A stretch of 64,000 nucleotides of DNA, taken from the NCBI GenBank assembly GCA_034769895.1, contig CM068370.1, forward strand, positions 48,784,344 to 48,848,343. Direction: 5' to 3'. The translations under genes and the position numbers were made by a program. Numbering within the stretch: position 1 is the stretch's first letter; each line of letters starts with the position of its first letter. Below the pieces are notes generated by a model. The model was not told the DNA's origin, did no database searches, and saw only the letters and a program-made list of their open reading frames with translations. Shown one piece after another: positions 37,475 through 49,399 of this stretch. The DNA is from Magicicada septendecula (Eukaryota; Arthropoda; Insecta; Hemiptera; Cicadidae).

Positions 37475-37935
37475 GCTGAACACTTCCGGGGCCTAGCAGC
37501 GGGAAGTGCTACCGCAGCAACTTCAAATGGTAAAAGCTCTCCAAGCTGTCCTATTGCATGCCAGTGTTTTCGTTTCTTCGTAACACCTGATTTTAATGCT
37601 ATCTAATAACTTCATTCTTCTACGCCCTCTTCTTTTTCCTCCTTCTATGCCACCCTCCATGGCAGTCGTAAGCAAGCAGTCTCTTCTTAAACAATGACCT
37701 AACCAGTTCCTTTTCCTATTTTCTATTACCTTCAGGATTTTTCTCTTTTCCTCTATTCTTCTTAAAACTTCATCATTCCTTACTTTATCAACCCACCTTA
37801 CTTTTTCAATTCCTCGCTAAACCCACTTCTCAAATGCTTCTAATCTTTTCTCATCCTCCTTCCTCAGTGTCCATGTCTCTGGACCATATAAACCAACGCT
37901 CCACACATAACATTTGGCCAACCTTATACTTAAAT
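37475..37935 (-). mobile_element. LINE 3' end, family D, degraded
   Basis: The minus strand reads WTLRKEDEKRLEAFEKWV, stop, RGIEKVRWVDKVRNDEVLRR, IEEKRKILKVIENRKRNWLG and HCLRRDCLLTTAMEGGIEG, then KRRGRRRMKLL. This is the C-terminus of a LINE ORF2 in which a GH-LRR-x-x-L-L-x-x-x-x-EG motif precedes the basic RRGRRR. The 3' sequence (CAGCTTGGAGAGCTTTTACCATTTGAA) recurs at 58.2 kb on plus. One stop in the visible frame. The RT core is missing. Confidence 0.8.
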
Positions 37936-39002
<1,067 letters not shown>

Positions 39003-39208
39003 CGCGCGCGCTTGTAAAATATCTAAAAGAAATCTGTTATTATCCTAATAGTATAAATTTCATTTATATATTATATTTGAATGACAAATAACAATTTCGT
39101 TCTAATAAATAACATTATAATATAAATGCCTTGAACATATACCTTTCCGTTTAAAAATAATGTGACACGTTCATGATTAAGGAGAATTAGTAATTGATTT
39201 TGTAAAAA

Positions 39209-41240
39209 AATATCGGTATGGAGAACCATACATCACTTCCATATTCTAAGATTTATATTTAAAATCATTTTCAGCCAAACAGCCAGGGAAGGAATTTTAA
39301 CAAAAAAATACTTCTTTGTTGCCAATAACGTAGTACACATATAAAAAAAAATTATCCCCTCCCCCTTCAACTATAATTTTGATTTATAGAAAATTACCCC
39401 CAGCCCGTTCAACTAGCCTCTACATTTATAGATATTTCATCTATGTTTCTACAGTGGATTATTAAGATCTTATCAGGATACTTTATCAAAATTAAGTACT
39501 TTACTCATGTTACAACAAAAAATGTTTCAGGTAAACTGCCCTTTCCCCGTAACCGATCTTCACCAAAATCAACAGACATTGAGTTCTCTATAGCTCAGGC
39601 ACATATGTAAAAAATTATTTGATTCTGTTTGAATTTACGGCAGTTATGGTTCGTCATATAAAAAATTACCCATGTTAAAACATACAACATGAGATTTATA
39701 AAACATATCTAAGATTTATATTTAAAATCATTTTTGAAATAAAATATTTTCATAGAACCTACTAACGCTGGGGAAATCTGAGGAGCCAATCAGAGTTGGG
39801 CCTACCTGTCACTCTGCTGAATTTGGTGGAAAGCCCTGTCACTGTCGTCAAAGTATCAGCCTTGACAGGGTCCTCTTTTTCTGCAAAATGGGAGAGGCTT
39901 GAGATGGAGTGAGTGACATGGTCCCCACCTCAATGAAGAACCCATTGTTTTATAAAAATATATTTAAATTTTGAAAACTGAAAATTCTTTTCTTGTTGTA
40001 AATATTTATATTTTATAATCAAAATGACTTTATTTTTGTTACCTGGCAACAAAATTATTTTATTTTAAACAATTACCAATGTTTCAAAAAGTTTAAATAA
40101 ATTTTCAAGTACTTTACTCTTGTTAAAACGTAAAAGGTTGCAGGTAAACTACCCCTTCCCCTTAACCGATCTTCACCAAAATCGAAAGTCCTTGAGATCT
40201 CTACAATTCAGGGATGTATGCAAAACATTATTTGATTCTGTTTGAATTTGCGGCAGTTATCGTTTTCCATAGAAAAAAAAAGTTGCAGGTAAACTACCCC
40301 TTCCCCTCAACCGATCTTAACCAAAAACAATAGGTCTTGAGTACTCTACAAATCAGGGCTGTGTGCAGAAAATTATTTGATTCTGTTTGAACTTGCGGCT
40401 GTTATCGTTTGCCATAGAAAATACACTTGTTAAAAAAACGTTGTAGGTAAACTACCCCTGTCCCTTAACCGATCTTCACCAAAAACAATAGGTCTTGAGA
40501 ACTCTACAATTTAGGGCTGTATGCAAATAATCTTTTGATTTTGTTTGAATTTGCGGCTGTTATCGTTTGCCATAGGAAATACCCTTGTTAAAACATAAAA
40601 CGTTACAGGTAAACTACCCCTTTCCCTTAACCGATCTTCACCAAAAACAATAGGTCTTGAGAACTCTACAATTCAGGGCTGTATGCCAAACATTATTTGA
40701 TTCTGTTTGAATTTGCGGCTGTTATCGTTTGCCAAAAAAAAAAATTTCCCTTGATAAAAAAAAACCGTTGCAGGTAAACTACCCCTTTCCCTCAACCGAT
40801 CTTCACCAAAAACAATAGGTCTTGAGTACTCTACAAATCAGGGCTGTATGCAAAAAATTATTTGATTCTGTTTGAATTTGCGGCAGTTATCGTTTGCCAT
40901 AGAAAAAAAATCTACAGACAGACACACAGACACACACACAGACACTTTTCGGAAAACGACTTTTTTTCATGTTTTGAGTGTAGTAGAATCAGAATCTGCA
41001 ATAATCTCGAACACGATTTTTTTTGCCATCACCATACTTCCATTCCTTAAGGAATATGGAAGTAAAAAATCTACAGACAGACACACAGACAGACAGACAC
41101 ACAGACACACACACAGACACTTTTCGGAAAACGACTTTTTTTCATGTTTTGAGTGTAGTAGAATCAGAATCTGCAATAATCTCGAACACGATTTTTTTTG
41201 CCATCACCATACTTCCATTCCTTAAGGAATATGGAAGTAA
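39209..41240. repeat. Unclassified repeat block, copy 1: five ~155-bp units plus end cassette
   Basis: It begins near GGTATGGAGAACCATACAT. Units anchored on AGGTAAACTACCCC start at about 40142, 40287, 40445, 40607 and 40772. Each contains CCGATCTTCACCAAAA, AATCAGGGCTGTATGC and GAATTTGCGGC. A cassette follows with CAGACACA repeats, TTTTCGGAAAACGAC, GAATCAGAATCTGCAATAAT and the hairpin ACTTCCATTCCTTAAGGAATATGGAAGT. The cassette appears twice (40906-41065 and 41066-41240). All frames carry recurrent stops. A rolling-circle or other DNA element is possible, but no hallmark ends were proven. Confidence 0.75.
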
Positions 41241-42470
41241 ATATCGGTATGGAGAACCATACATGACTTCCATATTCTAAGATTTATATTTAAAATCATT
41301 TTCAGCCAAACAGCCAGGCTGTGTCTTACCTGCCTTTTTATTGCTGTATTAAATGAAAAATATTATATTACATTAAAATGAAAAAATTATAATTTTATTG
41401 CCTGGCAACAAAATTATTTTATTTTTAACAATTACCATTGTTTCAAAAAGTTTAAATAAATTTTCAAGTACTTTACTCTTGTTAAAACGTAAAAGGTTGC
41501 AAGTAAACTACCCCTTCCCCTTAACCGATCTTCACCAAAATCGAAAGTCATTGAGACCTCTACAATTCAGGGACGTATGCAAAAAATTATTTGATTCTGT
41601 TTGAATTTGCGGCTGTTATCGTTTGCCATAGAAAATACGCTTGATAAAAAAACGTTGCAGGTAAACTACCCCTTCCCCTTAACCGATCTTCACCAAAAAC
41701 AACAGGTCTTGAGTACTCTACAAATCAGGGCTGTATGCAAAACATTATTTGATTCTGTTTGAATTTGCGGCTGTTATCGTTTGCCATAGAAAATACCTTT
41801 GTTAAAAAAACGTTGCAGGTAAACTACCCCTTTCCCTCAACCGAACTTCACCAAAAACAATAGGTCTTGAGAACTCAACAATTTAGGGCTGTATGCAAAT
41901 AATCTTTTGATTCTGTTTGAATTTGCGGCTGTTATCGTTTGCCATAGGAAATACCCTTGTTAAAACATAAAACGTTACAGGTAAACTACCCCTTTCCCTT
42001 AACCGATCTTCACCAAAATCAACAGATCTTGAGAACTCTACAATTCAGGGCTGTATGCGAAACATTATTTGATTCTGTTTGAATTTGCGGCTGTTATCGT
42101 TTGCCAAACAAACAAAATTACCCTTGCTAAAAAAAAACCGTTGCCGGTAAACTACCCCTTTCCCTCAACCGATCTTCACCAAAAACAATAGGTCGCGAGT
42201 ACTCTGCAAATCAGGGCTGCATGCAAAAAATTATTTGATTCTGTTTGAATTTGCGGCAGTTATCGTTTGCCATAGAAAAAAATCTACAGACAGACACACA
42301 GACAGACAGACAGACAGACACACACACACACACACACACACAGACACTTTTCGGAAAACGACTTTTTTTCATGTTTTGAGTGTAGTAGAATCAGAATCTG
42401 CAATAATCTCGAACACGATTTTTTTTGCCATCACCATACTTCCATTCCTTAAGGAATATGGAAGTAAAAA
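41241..42470. repeat. Unclassified repeat block, copy 2
   Basis: The same order as copy 1: GGTATGGAGAACCATACATG, then units at about 41500, 41659, 41817, 41979 and 42148, then the CAGACAGA cassette and the terminal hairpin ending GGAATATGGAAGTA. The distance between matching units is about 1,360 bp, so a whole block was duplicated in tandem. A shortened single copy lies inside a hAT-like element at 61.67-62.40 kb. Confidence 0.8.
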
Positions 42471-42689
42471 AAAATCGAAATTTTAGCTTTCGAACAACTG
42501 ATAATCTGTAGTTTAAATATGCTAATTAATTTAACTAATTTAATTACTTTTAGCTTTAATTTAGAATTTAAAAAAATTTAATTTCGACGGCGGAATTGTT
42601 TGATGATATTTTTTTGTAAGTCAGTGTCATTAACTTGGGAAATCATTAAAATTGGGAAATCAAAACAACTAATATTTTTTATGTGATTC

Positions 42690-43260
42690 GTTTTTTTGTG
42701 GACCATCTAAGGACCACATGCCAATTTCAATTCTTTATTCTTTGTTCTTTCCTTTTTCTCCAATATTCTTTCATCATTTCACTGTGTCTTTTCTTCCTGT
42801 CTTCAGTCCATTTTGAACCTGAGTTTTTCTCTCTCCTACCCTGGACTCCTTCCATTTTTAACAATTTTGCTCGAAAAATTTCTCTTTCAATTGCTTCTTC
42901 TGCGTGTATATTATTTTTTTCGAAATCCTTTTGGACTTATTTAATCCAAATTGATGTTGACTTCTTCCCCCAACAGATAGACATTCACTTGCATATAGGC
43001 ATTCTAGCTTCACTACTGTACTGTAATGCCTTATTTTCGCATTTTTTGATATGTACTTTTTATTGTAAATACCTTTAGCTATACCATATGCCCTTTCCAT
43101 CTTATGAATCCTTTCCTCTATAGCAGATTTTTCTAAACCATTCTCTTGAATTATTTCTCCTAGATACTTAAATTTTCGAACCCTCTCTATTCGACCAGTA
43201 TCTGTTAGCAGTGACTTTGGCGCATTTTTAATGTTCGTGAGAAATTTGTTCTTTCTGCAG
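42690..43260 (-). mobile_element. LINE fragment (RT C-terminal part), family E
   Basis: The minus strand reads GRIERVRKFKYLGEIIQENG, KSAIEERIHKMERAYGIAKG, YNKKYISKNAKIRHYSTVVK and ECLYASECLSVGG. YLGEII-x-x-x-G followed by R-I-K-x-x-A and YASE is the post-catalytic region of an RTE-like or related LINE RT. The FADD/YADD box is absent and downstream frames are broken. It lies about 0.6 kb from the 3' end of the larger Jockey-like LINE and is unrelated to it. Confidence 0.8.
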
Positions 43261-43869
43261 AAATTCTTAAGTCTGTTCTACTGGCTATGTCCTCTAAAAA
43301 ATTAACTTGTGTTACTGCAGATGTCAGATGTTCAGAAAGTATAGCAAAGCGTAATTCGTTTTATTTTTATCAGTGTTTTTACGAAGGGATATTTTGTCTC
43401 TACTTAATCTCTCGTAACACCGTCTCTTTACATGTGATTTCAGAAATTATTAGAGTGGTTATGAGTGCTAGTTATTTCCTTTTTCGATGTGCGAAACAGT
43501 GCTTTTTGTCAGTTTTTACGTTAATCATATTATTTTTTTGTGTATGTTTCTCTTTAACAGTTGTAACTATATCTGTAAAAATTTTAAAAAGCAGAAAACG
43601 TAGGGAAAATATTTTTGTCTGTGACAACTAAAAACTCGTATGGAAATGGGGTGCACTAATAGTGGGTAAAAGAAAATACGAGCGTTTACATTATGATAGC
43701 AGGTCATGTATATTTGATTACGTTTTTATGAAAATTGATTTTTGTATATAGTGTAGCCATTTTTTATTTTATTTTTTTTTTTAAACTGCTAGACCGATTT
43801 GTTTAAAATTATTACCAGACTTGCCTGTATAGAAACACATCTACTGAATTTTTGTAACATTGATTCAAA
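43261..43869. other. AT-rich unassigned DNA
   Basis: A 114-codon plus frame (43287-43631) looks hydrophobic because of T-richness. It has no recognised domain. A T-rich stretch lies at 43763-43783. Confidence 0.35.
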
Positions 43870-43876
43870 AGTGAAT

Positions 43877-46339
43877 TTTTTTATACTATATATTACTTTC
43901 TAGATTTCTGCACACACTGCACTAAACTAATTCAAAAGTTTTAGTTCTCTTCAGCCTTCTCACTGTATTGGTGTTGTCAAGCAATTGAATAGCTTCTACA
44001 TTGATATGCTGGTGTAGTCTAGATTCGTGCTTTGCAGCAAACCTTTTAATTTCACTGGCGACATCAGGGATCCTAAGGTCTCGATGTAGATCACTATTTC
44101 TGATGTACCATGGAGCACTTACCATGTTCCGTAGCACTCTATTCTGGAAGGTTTGAATACATCTAATGTTCGTTTCTTTCGCACAACCCCACAGTTGAAT
44201 TCCATAAAGCCAAATTGGTTTCAGAATTTGGTTATATATCAGAATTTTGTTGTGTATTGACAACTGAGAATTTCGTCCCAAGAGCCAATACAGTTGTCTA
44301 TATTTGAGACCAAGCTCCGTCCTTTTTTTTCTGATGTGCTCCTTCCATCGTAGCTTTGTATCTAGGGTCATCCCCAAATATTTGGCAGTGTTTGCATATG
44401 GTACTACAACACCATTTAAGGTAACTGGAAGACTGTTCTCTATTCTTTTGTTTGTAAAATTGATATGGACAGATTTCAGTTCATTAAGCTTAATTTTCCA
44501 TCTCCTAGTCCACTGCTGTATCTGATCACTAGCATCTTGAAGCGTGTTGGTAGCTTCACCTAAGGTCGAACCAATCGCCATTATAGCTGTGTCATCAGCG
44601 AAAGGAGCAACAGTCACATTCTCTGGCTGTGGCAGATCACATGTAAACAACAAGTAGAGGATGGGCCCCAAAACACTCCCTTGGGGGACACCTGCCCTCA
44701 CTTCTCTTAGCTCAGAATAGTCATCTTCCTGTTTGACTCTAAATAATCTTTCCGATATATATGATTTTAACACGTCAGCATATTGTTTTGGTAGCATTTT
44801 ATTAAATTTATGTATTAAACCTTTATGCCAAACTTTATCAAAGGCCTGAGCCTCATCAAGGAAGATTGTCGAGCAGATTAGCTTTTTTTCTAGTGCTTTC
44901 TGTATTGTGTCTGTTATTCTATGTACTTGGTCTATTGTGGAATGTTTTTGTCTGAACCCGAATTGATGATCAGCTTTTTTCTCTCTATTACTCGATTTAG
45001 CCTTTGCAACAGACGTTTTTCAAAAAGCTTTGATGTAGTTGGCAACAGTGATATGGGCCGATATGATTTGGCCTCATTTGGCGGGTTGCCTGGTTTACGT
45101 AGCATAATAACTTCTGCCACCTTCCAGACACTAGGAACATGCTTTAGCCTAAGTGCCGCATTGAATAAATATGTAAGCATAACAATCCCTTTCTTAGGTA
45201 ATTGCTTTAAGATCTCACCTGTAATGAGGTCAAAGCCAGGTGATTTTCGGGGGTTCAAGTTTATCTTGATCTCCTTAGCTACCTCTTTTGGGGTGACCAG
45301 TTGAATGTCCTCCTCTTCATGATTTGTATCTTCATCTAACTCTGTATCAGACTGGGTATTATTTGGCTTAAAAATGTCAGCTAGATGTTCAGCAAACGCT
45401 TCAGCTTTTTCTTTATTATCTCTAGCCCATGTACCGTCGCTTTTTCTAATAGGTGGTACTTGAGTGATCGACCTTTTAAGCTTCCTCGTTGCTTTCCACA
45501 ACGAGTACTCTGTATCTGCATCTGCTGTTAGATTTTCCAAATAGGAAGCTATTGATGCTTCTTTTAACTTCTGTATTACACGCTTTAGTTGTTGCGATTT
45601 GTTGTTAAGTACAGTTTTATCATTTGGGTCACGAGTCTGTTGCCATTTTCTTCTAGCTCGTCTCTTTTCTTTGACAAGTTCTCTGATCTCTCTAGGATAG
45701 TTGTTACCAACAATTCCATGGGTGATTTCTCTCGTATTGTTCCAGGCTGTAGTTTGAATATTATAATTAAACTTCTCGGCTTCTATTTCTAATTGCTGCT
45801 TAGTTCTCAACTGAACATTTAGTTGTATCTTGCCTTCAAGTTCTAATTTGAAGCTTTCCCAATCAGTAGTTTTGTTAACTAGGCTTGGTTTGTTTACTTT
45901 TTTTATTATCCTTTCACTCAGCGTCAGGATTACTGCTGAATGATCAGAGTCAAGATCAAAATTCTCCTCGATATCAATAAAGTTCTGCGAGACCCTCCTT
46001 GATATGAAGAAATCTAATAGATCTGGAATTTTATTAGGGTAGGCCAGTAAGTAGGTTTGCCTGTACTGTGGAAGCTACAACCTGTTTCTTGTATTGCTTT
46101 ATTAAGCTCGCTACCTTTAGTTGTTGTTAATCTGGATCCCCAATCTACATGTTTGGCATTGTAGTCTCCGCCTACAATGAATCTCTCACCTAGGTGTAAT
46201 ATAAATTTCTTGTAATCTAACTCCTTTAGGTTGTGTCTTGGAGGACAGTATATCGCACCAACGATTAGTTTTTGCTTGGTGGATTTGATTCCAACTACAG
46301 TGAGTTGGATTTCTGCAGTCTGAAGGTGACACTCCTCAT
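43877..46339 (-). mobile_element. Jockey-like LINE, 5'-truncated, near-intact RT
   Basis: The element carries part of the endonuclease domain and a reverse transcriptase on minus. A short T-run on plus at 43877-43883 would be the poly(A) end. AGTGAAT occurs on both sides (43870-43876 and 46340-46346) as a likely 7-bp target duplication. It is truncated within the endonuclease. Damage is light (one shift in the RT, one or two in the endonuclease), so this is among the youngest LINEs in the window. Confidence 0.85.
43922..46335 (-). pseudogene. Jockey-like LINE ORF2 (endonuclease C-part plus reverse transcriptase)
   Basis: Endonuclease remains: LTVVGIKSTKQKLIVGAIYC, PPRHNLKEL, RFIVGGDYNAKHVDWGSR and FDLDSDHSAVILTL, with GDYNAKH and SDH catalytic-type motifs. 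The linker includes EIRELVKEKRRARRKWQQT. The RT has NPRKSPGFDLITGEILKQLP, KSYRPISLLPTTSKLFEK, a frame change at an A-run (about 44975-44980), HQFGFRQKHSTIDQV, STIFLDEAQAFDKVWH, VRAGVPQGSVLGPILY and NVTVAPFADDTAIMA (catalytic FADD). The thumb follows with NTAKYLGMTLDTKLRWKEHI and LKPIWLYGIQLWGCA. The end is RRLKRTKTFELV-stop at 43922. No RNase H is present. The FLD and FADD acids are intact. Confidence 0.92.
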
Positions 46340-46359
46340 AGTGAATGAAGATATGCTAC

Positions 46360-46835
46360 GACAATTACGGAACGCTCTCTAAAAGTCTCCGGGTGCAGTT
46401 ACGTAACAGTTCTACACGTTTCTCGGCTAGCCGAGCATCTCGGTCAAGGCCGTGTAGCTTTGAGACTGTTCGATCATCCTTAACTATGAAAATTATGCTG
46501 ACATGCTGCCAAAAGAACGGACAATTTTTCTGGAACATCTACAGCGGCCGGCTTAGTTAGTTACACCTAGCGAAATTGTAGAGTGCGGCTCAAGCGATTG
46601 TTGCGGATTTGTGGAAAGTGGTTATTGTGTTATAATTAGTGCGGAACTGTGTTAGTTGACATTATTATTGCGTGTGGACAAATTCAACTTGAATTATTGT
46701 ATGAGAGTGCATTGTTGATTTCAAATTGTTATTTGCGACTAATTAAAGTTGGTGATACCAGCTACCATTTCCCTCATTGGTGTATGCATTTTGTTTCCAC
46801 TGTACAACACGACGATCCTTGAGACCATCGTAACA
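46360..46835 (+). mobile_element. LTR family A remnant (copy 4), diverged
   Basis: The right part matches copy 59786-60325: TGACATTATTATTGCGTGTG, GACAAAT, AATTAAAG and the end CCATCGTAACA. The left part is diverged and its true start is unclear because the LINE lies beside it. The flank after the end is ATAT. Old fossil LTR. Confidence 0.6.
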
Positions 46836-47090
46836 ATATCTAAAAACTACTACGTCCATAATTGCAAAAGATATCAGTAAACATTTGGTTAAAATTTGAT
46901 GTAATTCGATGTAAAGACGGGGCAAATTTAATATGGGAAAGATAGGCATTACCAACTCCGCTTAAATGCTTTTTATATTAATCTCAATTACCGGTTGAGA
47001 GACCTACATTTTATATAAACATCACTAACTGGTACAGTTTCTCATTCCTTGTTTATATAAGTTACCGGTTCAACTTTCAACTCTGTTTCT
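46836..47090. other. Unassigned short interval
   Basis: AT-rich with two CCGGTT(G/C)A occurrences. No gene was seen. Confidence 0.35.
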
Positions 47091-47099
47091 AAAATGTTT

Positions 47100-47300
47100 G
47101 GAAGTGTCATTAACATACCACAGCCTTGGTGTCAACCTTAACCACAGTGGGCTACTGTGGTCACTAACGTATACCACCTCACGTTGGGTACTGGATCTTA
47201 CACTGACGATGGTAGTCGACAGCACTGCCGAAACGTCTGTTTTTGCAGAAAACAATAGGCCACGGCCAAACAGCTCGGGAAGGAATTTTAACAACATACA
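47100..47300 (+). mobile_element. Penelope-like terminal fragment with hammerhead-like motif (copy A)
   Basis: Shares CTTAACCACAGT, GTGGTCACTAACGTATACCA, CACTGCCGAAACGTCTG and GAAGGAATTTTAACAACA with 61780-61935. The motif is CTGACGA (47203-47209), a hairpin GGTAGT/ACTGCC, then GAAACGTC (47230-47237). This is the order of hammerhead core elements, with one core base changed. Confidence 0.55.
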
Positions 47301-47458
47301 TCGCATCTTTAGTATTTTGTTGGCTTCTCAAAAATCTTATTTCTCGGGAATATAAAAAACATTCAATTTAGTATTCTTGTGCATTATATTCAAACACTTT
47401 TTGTTACAGTCTATTTCTTGAGACATATATAATATATTTTTTATTTATAATTACTTTA

Positions 47459-47870
47459 CCTCAAGATATTTTTTCCCTTATTTGGAACATTTCGGGAATC
47501 CTATTGTTCCCATCCTCAACCTTCTTAATTTTGAATCTTGTGGAGTACTTGTGTTTTGGTTGGCTGTTGTTAGAGTTTCCTGTTGGTTTTTGGTATTTTA
47601 AATTGGTATTATTGTGTGTAATTGTGGTGTATATATTAGTATTTTGTGTATTTTTGATGTTGAGTGATTTGAAAATTGCGTCATGTTTTCTATTGATTTG
47701 TATTTGTTCAGGTATTCGTTTGTTTTGTGTTTGTATATTTGTAAATTGTCCCAAATGTTCATTATGGTGCCTTTGTGTGGTATGTGTTTTATTAGTGTCA
47801 TGTTGGTTATGTCTGGGAATTCATGTCCAGTGTTTACTGCATGTGTGGCCAAATTATACAAATTACCAGA
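47459..47870 (-). mobile_element. Penelope-like element 3' end, left arm of inverted pair
   Basis: The minus-strand peptide reads NLATHAVNTGHEFPDITNMT, LIKHIPHKGTIMNIWDNLQI and YKHKTNEYL. This matches the C-terminal pattern of Penelope-type GIY-YIG endonucleases (A-H-x-x-x-T-G-H, then KG-x-x-x-x-x-x-E/D-x-x-x-I-YK). An Asn/Thr-rich tail follows. Its end carries a hammerhead-like motif at 47487-47522 (TTGAGGATGGGAA...TTCCCGAAATG). The arm faces a second copy across a palindrome. Family assignment rests on the endonuclease peptide and is fairly secure. The RT is not present. Confidence 0.75.
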
Positions 47871-48160
47871 AATATATAAATCTAATTTGGCCACACATGC
47901 AACAAACATTGAACAAATACAAATGAATACAAAACATGATACAATTTTCAAAGCACTCCACATCAAAAATACACAAAATACTAATGTATACACCACAATC
48001 ACACACAATAATACCAATTTAAAATACCAAAAACCAACAGGAAACCAAAACAACAACCAACCAACCAACACACAAGTACTCAACAAGATTCAAAATTACG
48101 AAGCTGAGGATGGGAACACAAAGCGTCCCGAAACATGTTCCAAATAAGGGAAAACATCTT
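47871..48160 (+). mobile_element. Penelope-like element 3' end, right arm of inverted pair
   Basis: The plus strand reads SNLATHAT, then EQIQMNTKHDTIFKALHIKN and NNTNLKYQKPTGN. It matches the left arm apart from an internal block present only there. A hammerhead-like motif ends it: CTGAGGA (48104-48110), GGGA/TCCC stem, GAAACATGTT (48130-48139). ATGTGTGGCCAAATTA at 47841-47856 and its exact complement at 47883-47898 join the two arms. Confidence 0.75.
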
Positions 48161-48290
48161 GAGGTTTATAAATATTACACAAGTACTCCACAAGATTCAA
48201 AATTAAGAAGGCTGAGAATGGGAACAATAGGATTCCGAAACATGTTCCAAATAAGGGAAAAAATATCTTGAGGTAAAGTTATTATAAATA
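48161..48290 (+). mobile_element. Third Penelope-like 3' end fragment, in tandem
   Basis: ACAAGTACTCCACAAGATTC through GGAAAAAATATCTTGAGG repeats the end of the right arm. It contains CTGAGAA (48212-48218), a GGGAA/TTCC stem and GAAACATGTT (48237-48246). CAAGAT upstream and ATCTTG downstream can pair as an outer stem. Confidence 0.65.
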
Positions 48291-48299
48291 TTAAATATA

Positions 48300-48342
48300 A
48301 CACACCTACACACCCACCTAACCAACCACCCACCCACACACC

Positions 48343-48417
<75 letters not shown>
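48300..48417. repeat. C-rich CACC tract and (CA)n microsatellite
   Basis: CACCTACACACCCACC-type repeats from about 48301, then pure CA from about 48351 to 48416. Confidence 0.95.
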
Positions 48418-48429
48418 CCGTGCCGTCAA

Positions 48430-48930
48430 TAACCATAGTTAACAGTACTACAGACACATAACCTATATGTTGGTGTCAACCTCTAGGGCACGTGTAATCA
48501 TTAAGCAGTACTCTACTTGTCACTGAGCAAAGCTTATAGATTTCTCTCTCCGCACATCTCACGTCTACTGTGTTTTCTTTCTCCTCGAGACGAAGTTTCC
48601 GTTACACAGCGTCTCTCATTCTTTAATGGGAAAAACACTTTTTAAAAAGAAAACATTGACCAGTGAGAGAAAGAGGGATTCACCCACTTTTGTCCGTAAT
48701 AAATGTTTTAACGGCAGAGAGTAAGTGCTAGCAGTGCCACTTAATGGAGGGGGAGACTCTCTCGGACCACGTTACTGTTCGTCGGCACACTGATTCAAGC
48801 AAACTAAATACTCACAGTTAAATTTTTTTAATACGAAACAAAGTCACATATTTTGGCACGCGCTCTCGCAAATAAAGAGAAATTTTACTAAGTGACAGAT
48901 GACAGGGAATATAGAGATATAGACAAATAG
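48430..48930. other. Unassigned sequence
   Basis: No gene or recognised repeat. The composition is mixed with a few T-runs. Confidence 0.35.
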
Positions 48931-48935
48931 ATAGA

Positions 48936-49053
<118 letters not shown>

Positions 49054-49399
49054 TTTAAAAACTGGTAGGAAATATTTGTAAGGCACATTTCCTATGGAAA
49101 TAGAATAGGTTTTGCATGGGCTGTACATATTCACTTACGGCACAAATAATAGTGGGAATTGAAGAGTTACCCCTCTCACTCTCCCAGTCTCTCTGCCTCT
49201 TTCTCTGGGTTAGCAATCCGCAGTATGTTTGGCGACAGTTCGCCATTCCTTTCGCTTCTCTGCTTCCCTCTTTTCAGTTCGCTGTATGATGTGCAGTTCA
49301 TATCGTCCATAATCTGTTTCGTGCAGTCTAAACGGTCTTCCTCTGCACTCGTCCTTTCTACTTTTCTTCCAATTATTCACTTTATGTGAATACTCCAAT

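Noticed and set aside
40862-41280. Gln-Thr-Asp repeat protein in the CAGACA cassette
   Set aside because: The frame is produced by the CAGACA microsatellite, and the block repeats at DNA level in all frames with recurrent stops.
43287-43631. 114-codon hydrophobic frame as a membrane protein
   Set aside because: Hydrophobicity comes from T-rich DNA, and there is no family resemblance or promoter.
47504-48147. Two plus-strand frames of 140-154 codons as genes
   Set aside because: They are the reverse complement of the left Penelope-like arm joined to the right arm across the palindrome, so they are not natural proteins.
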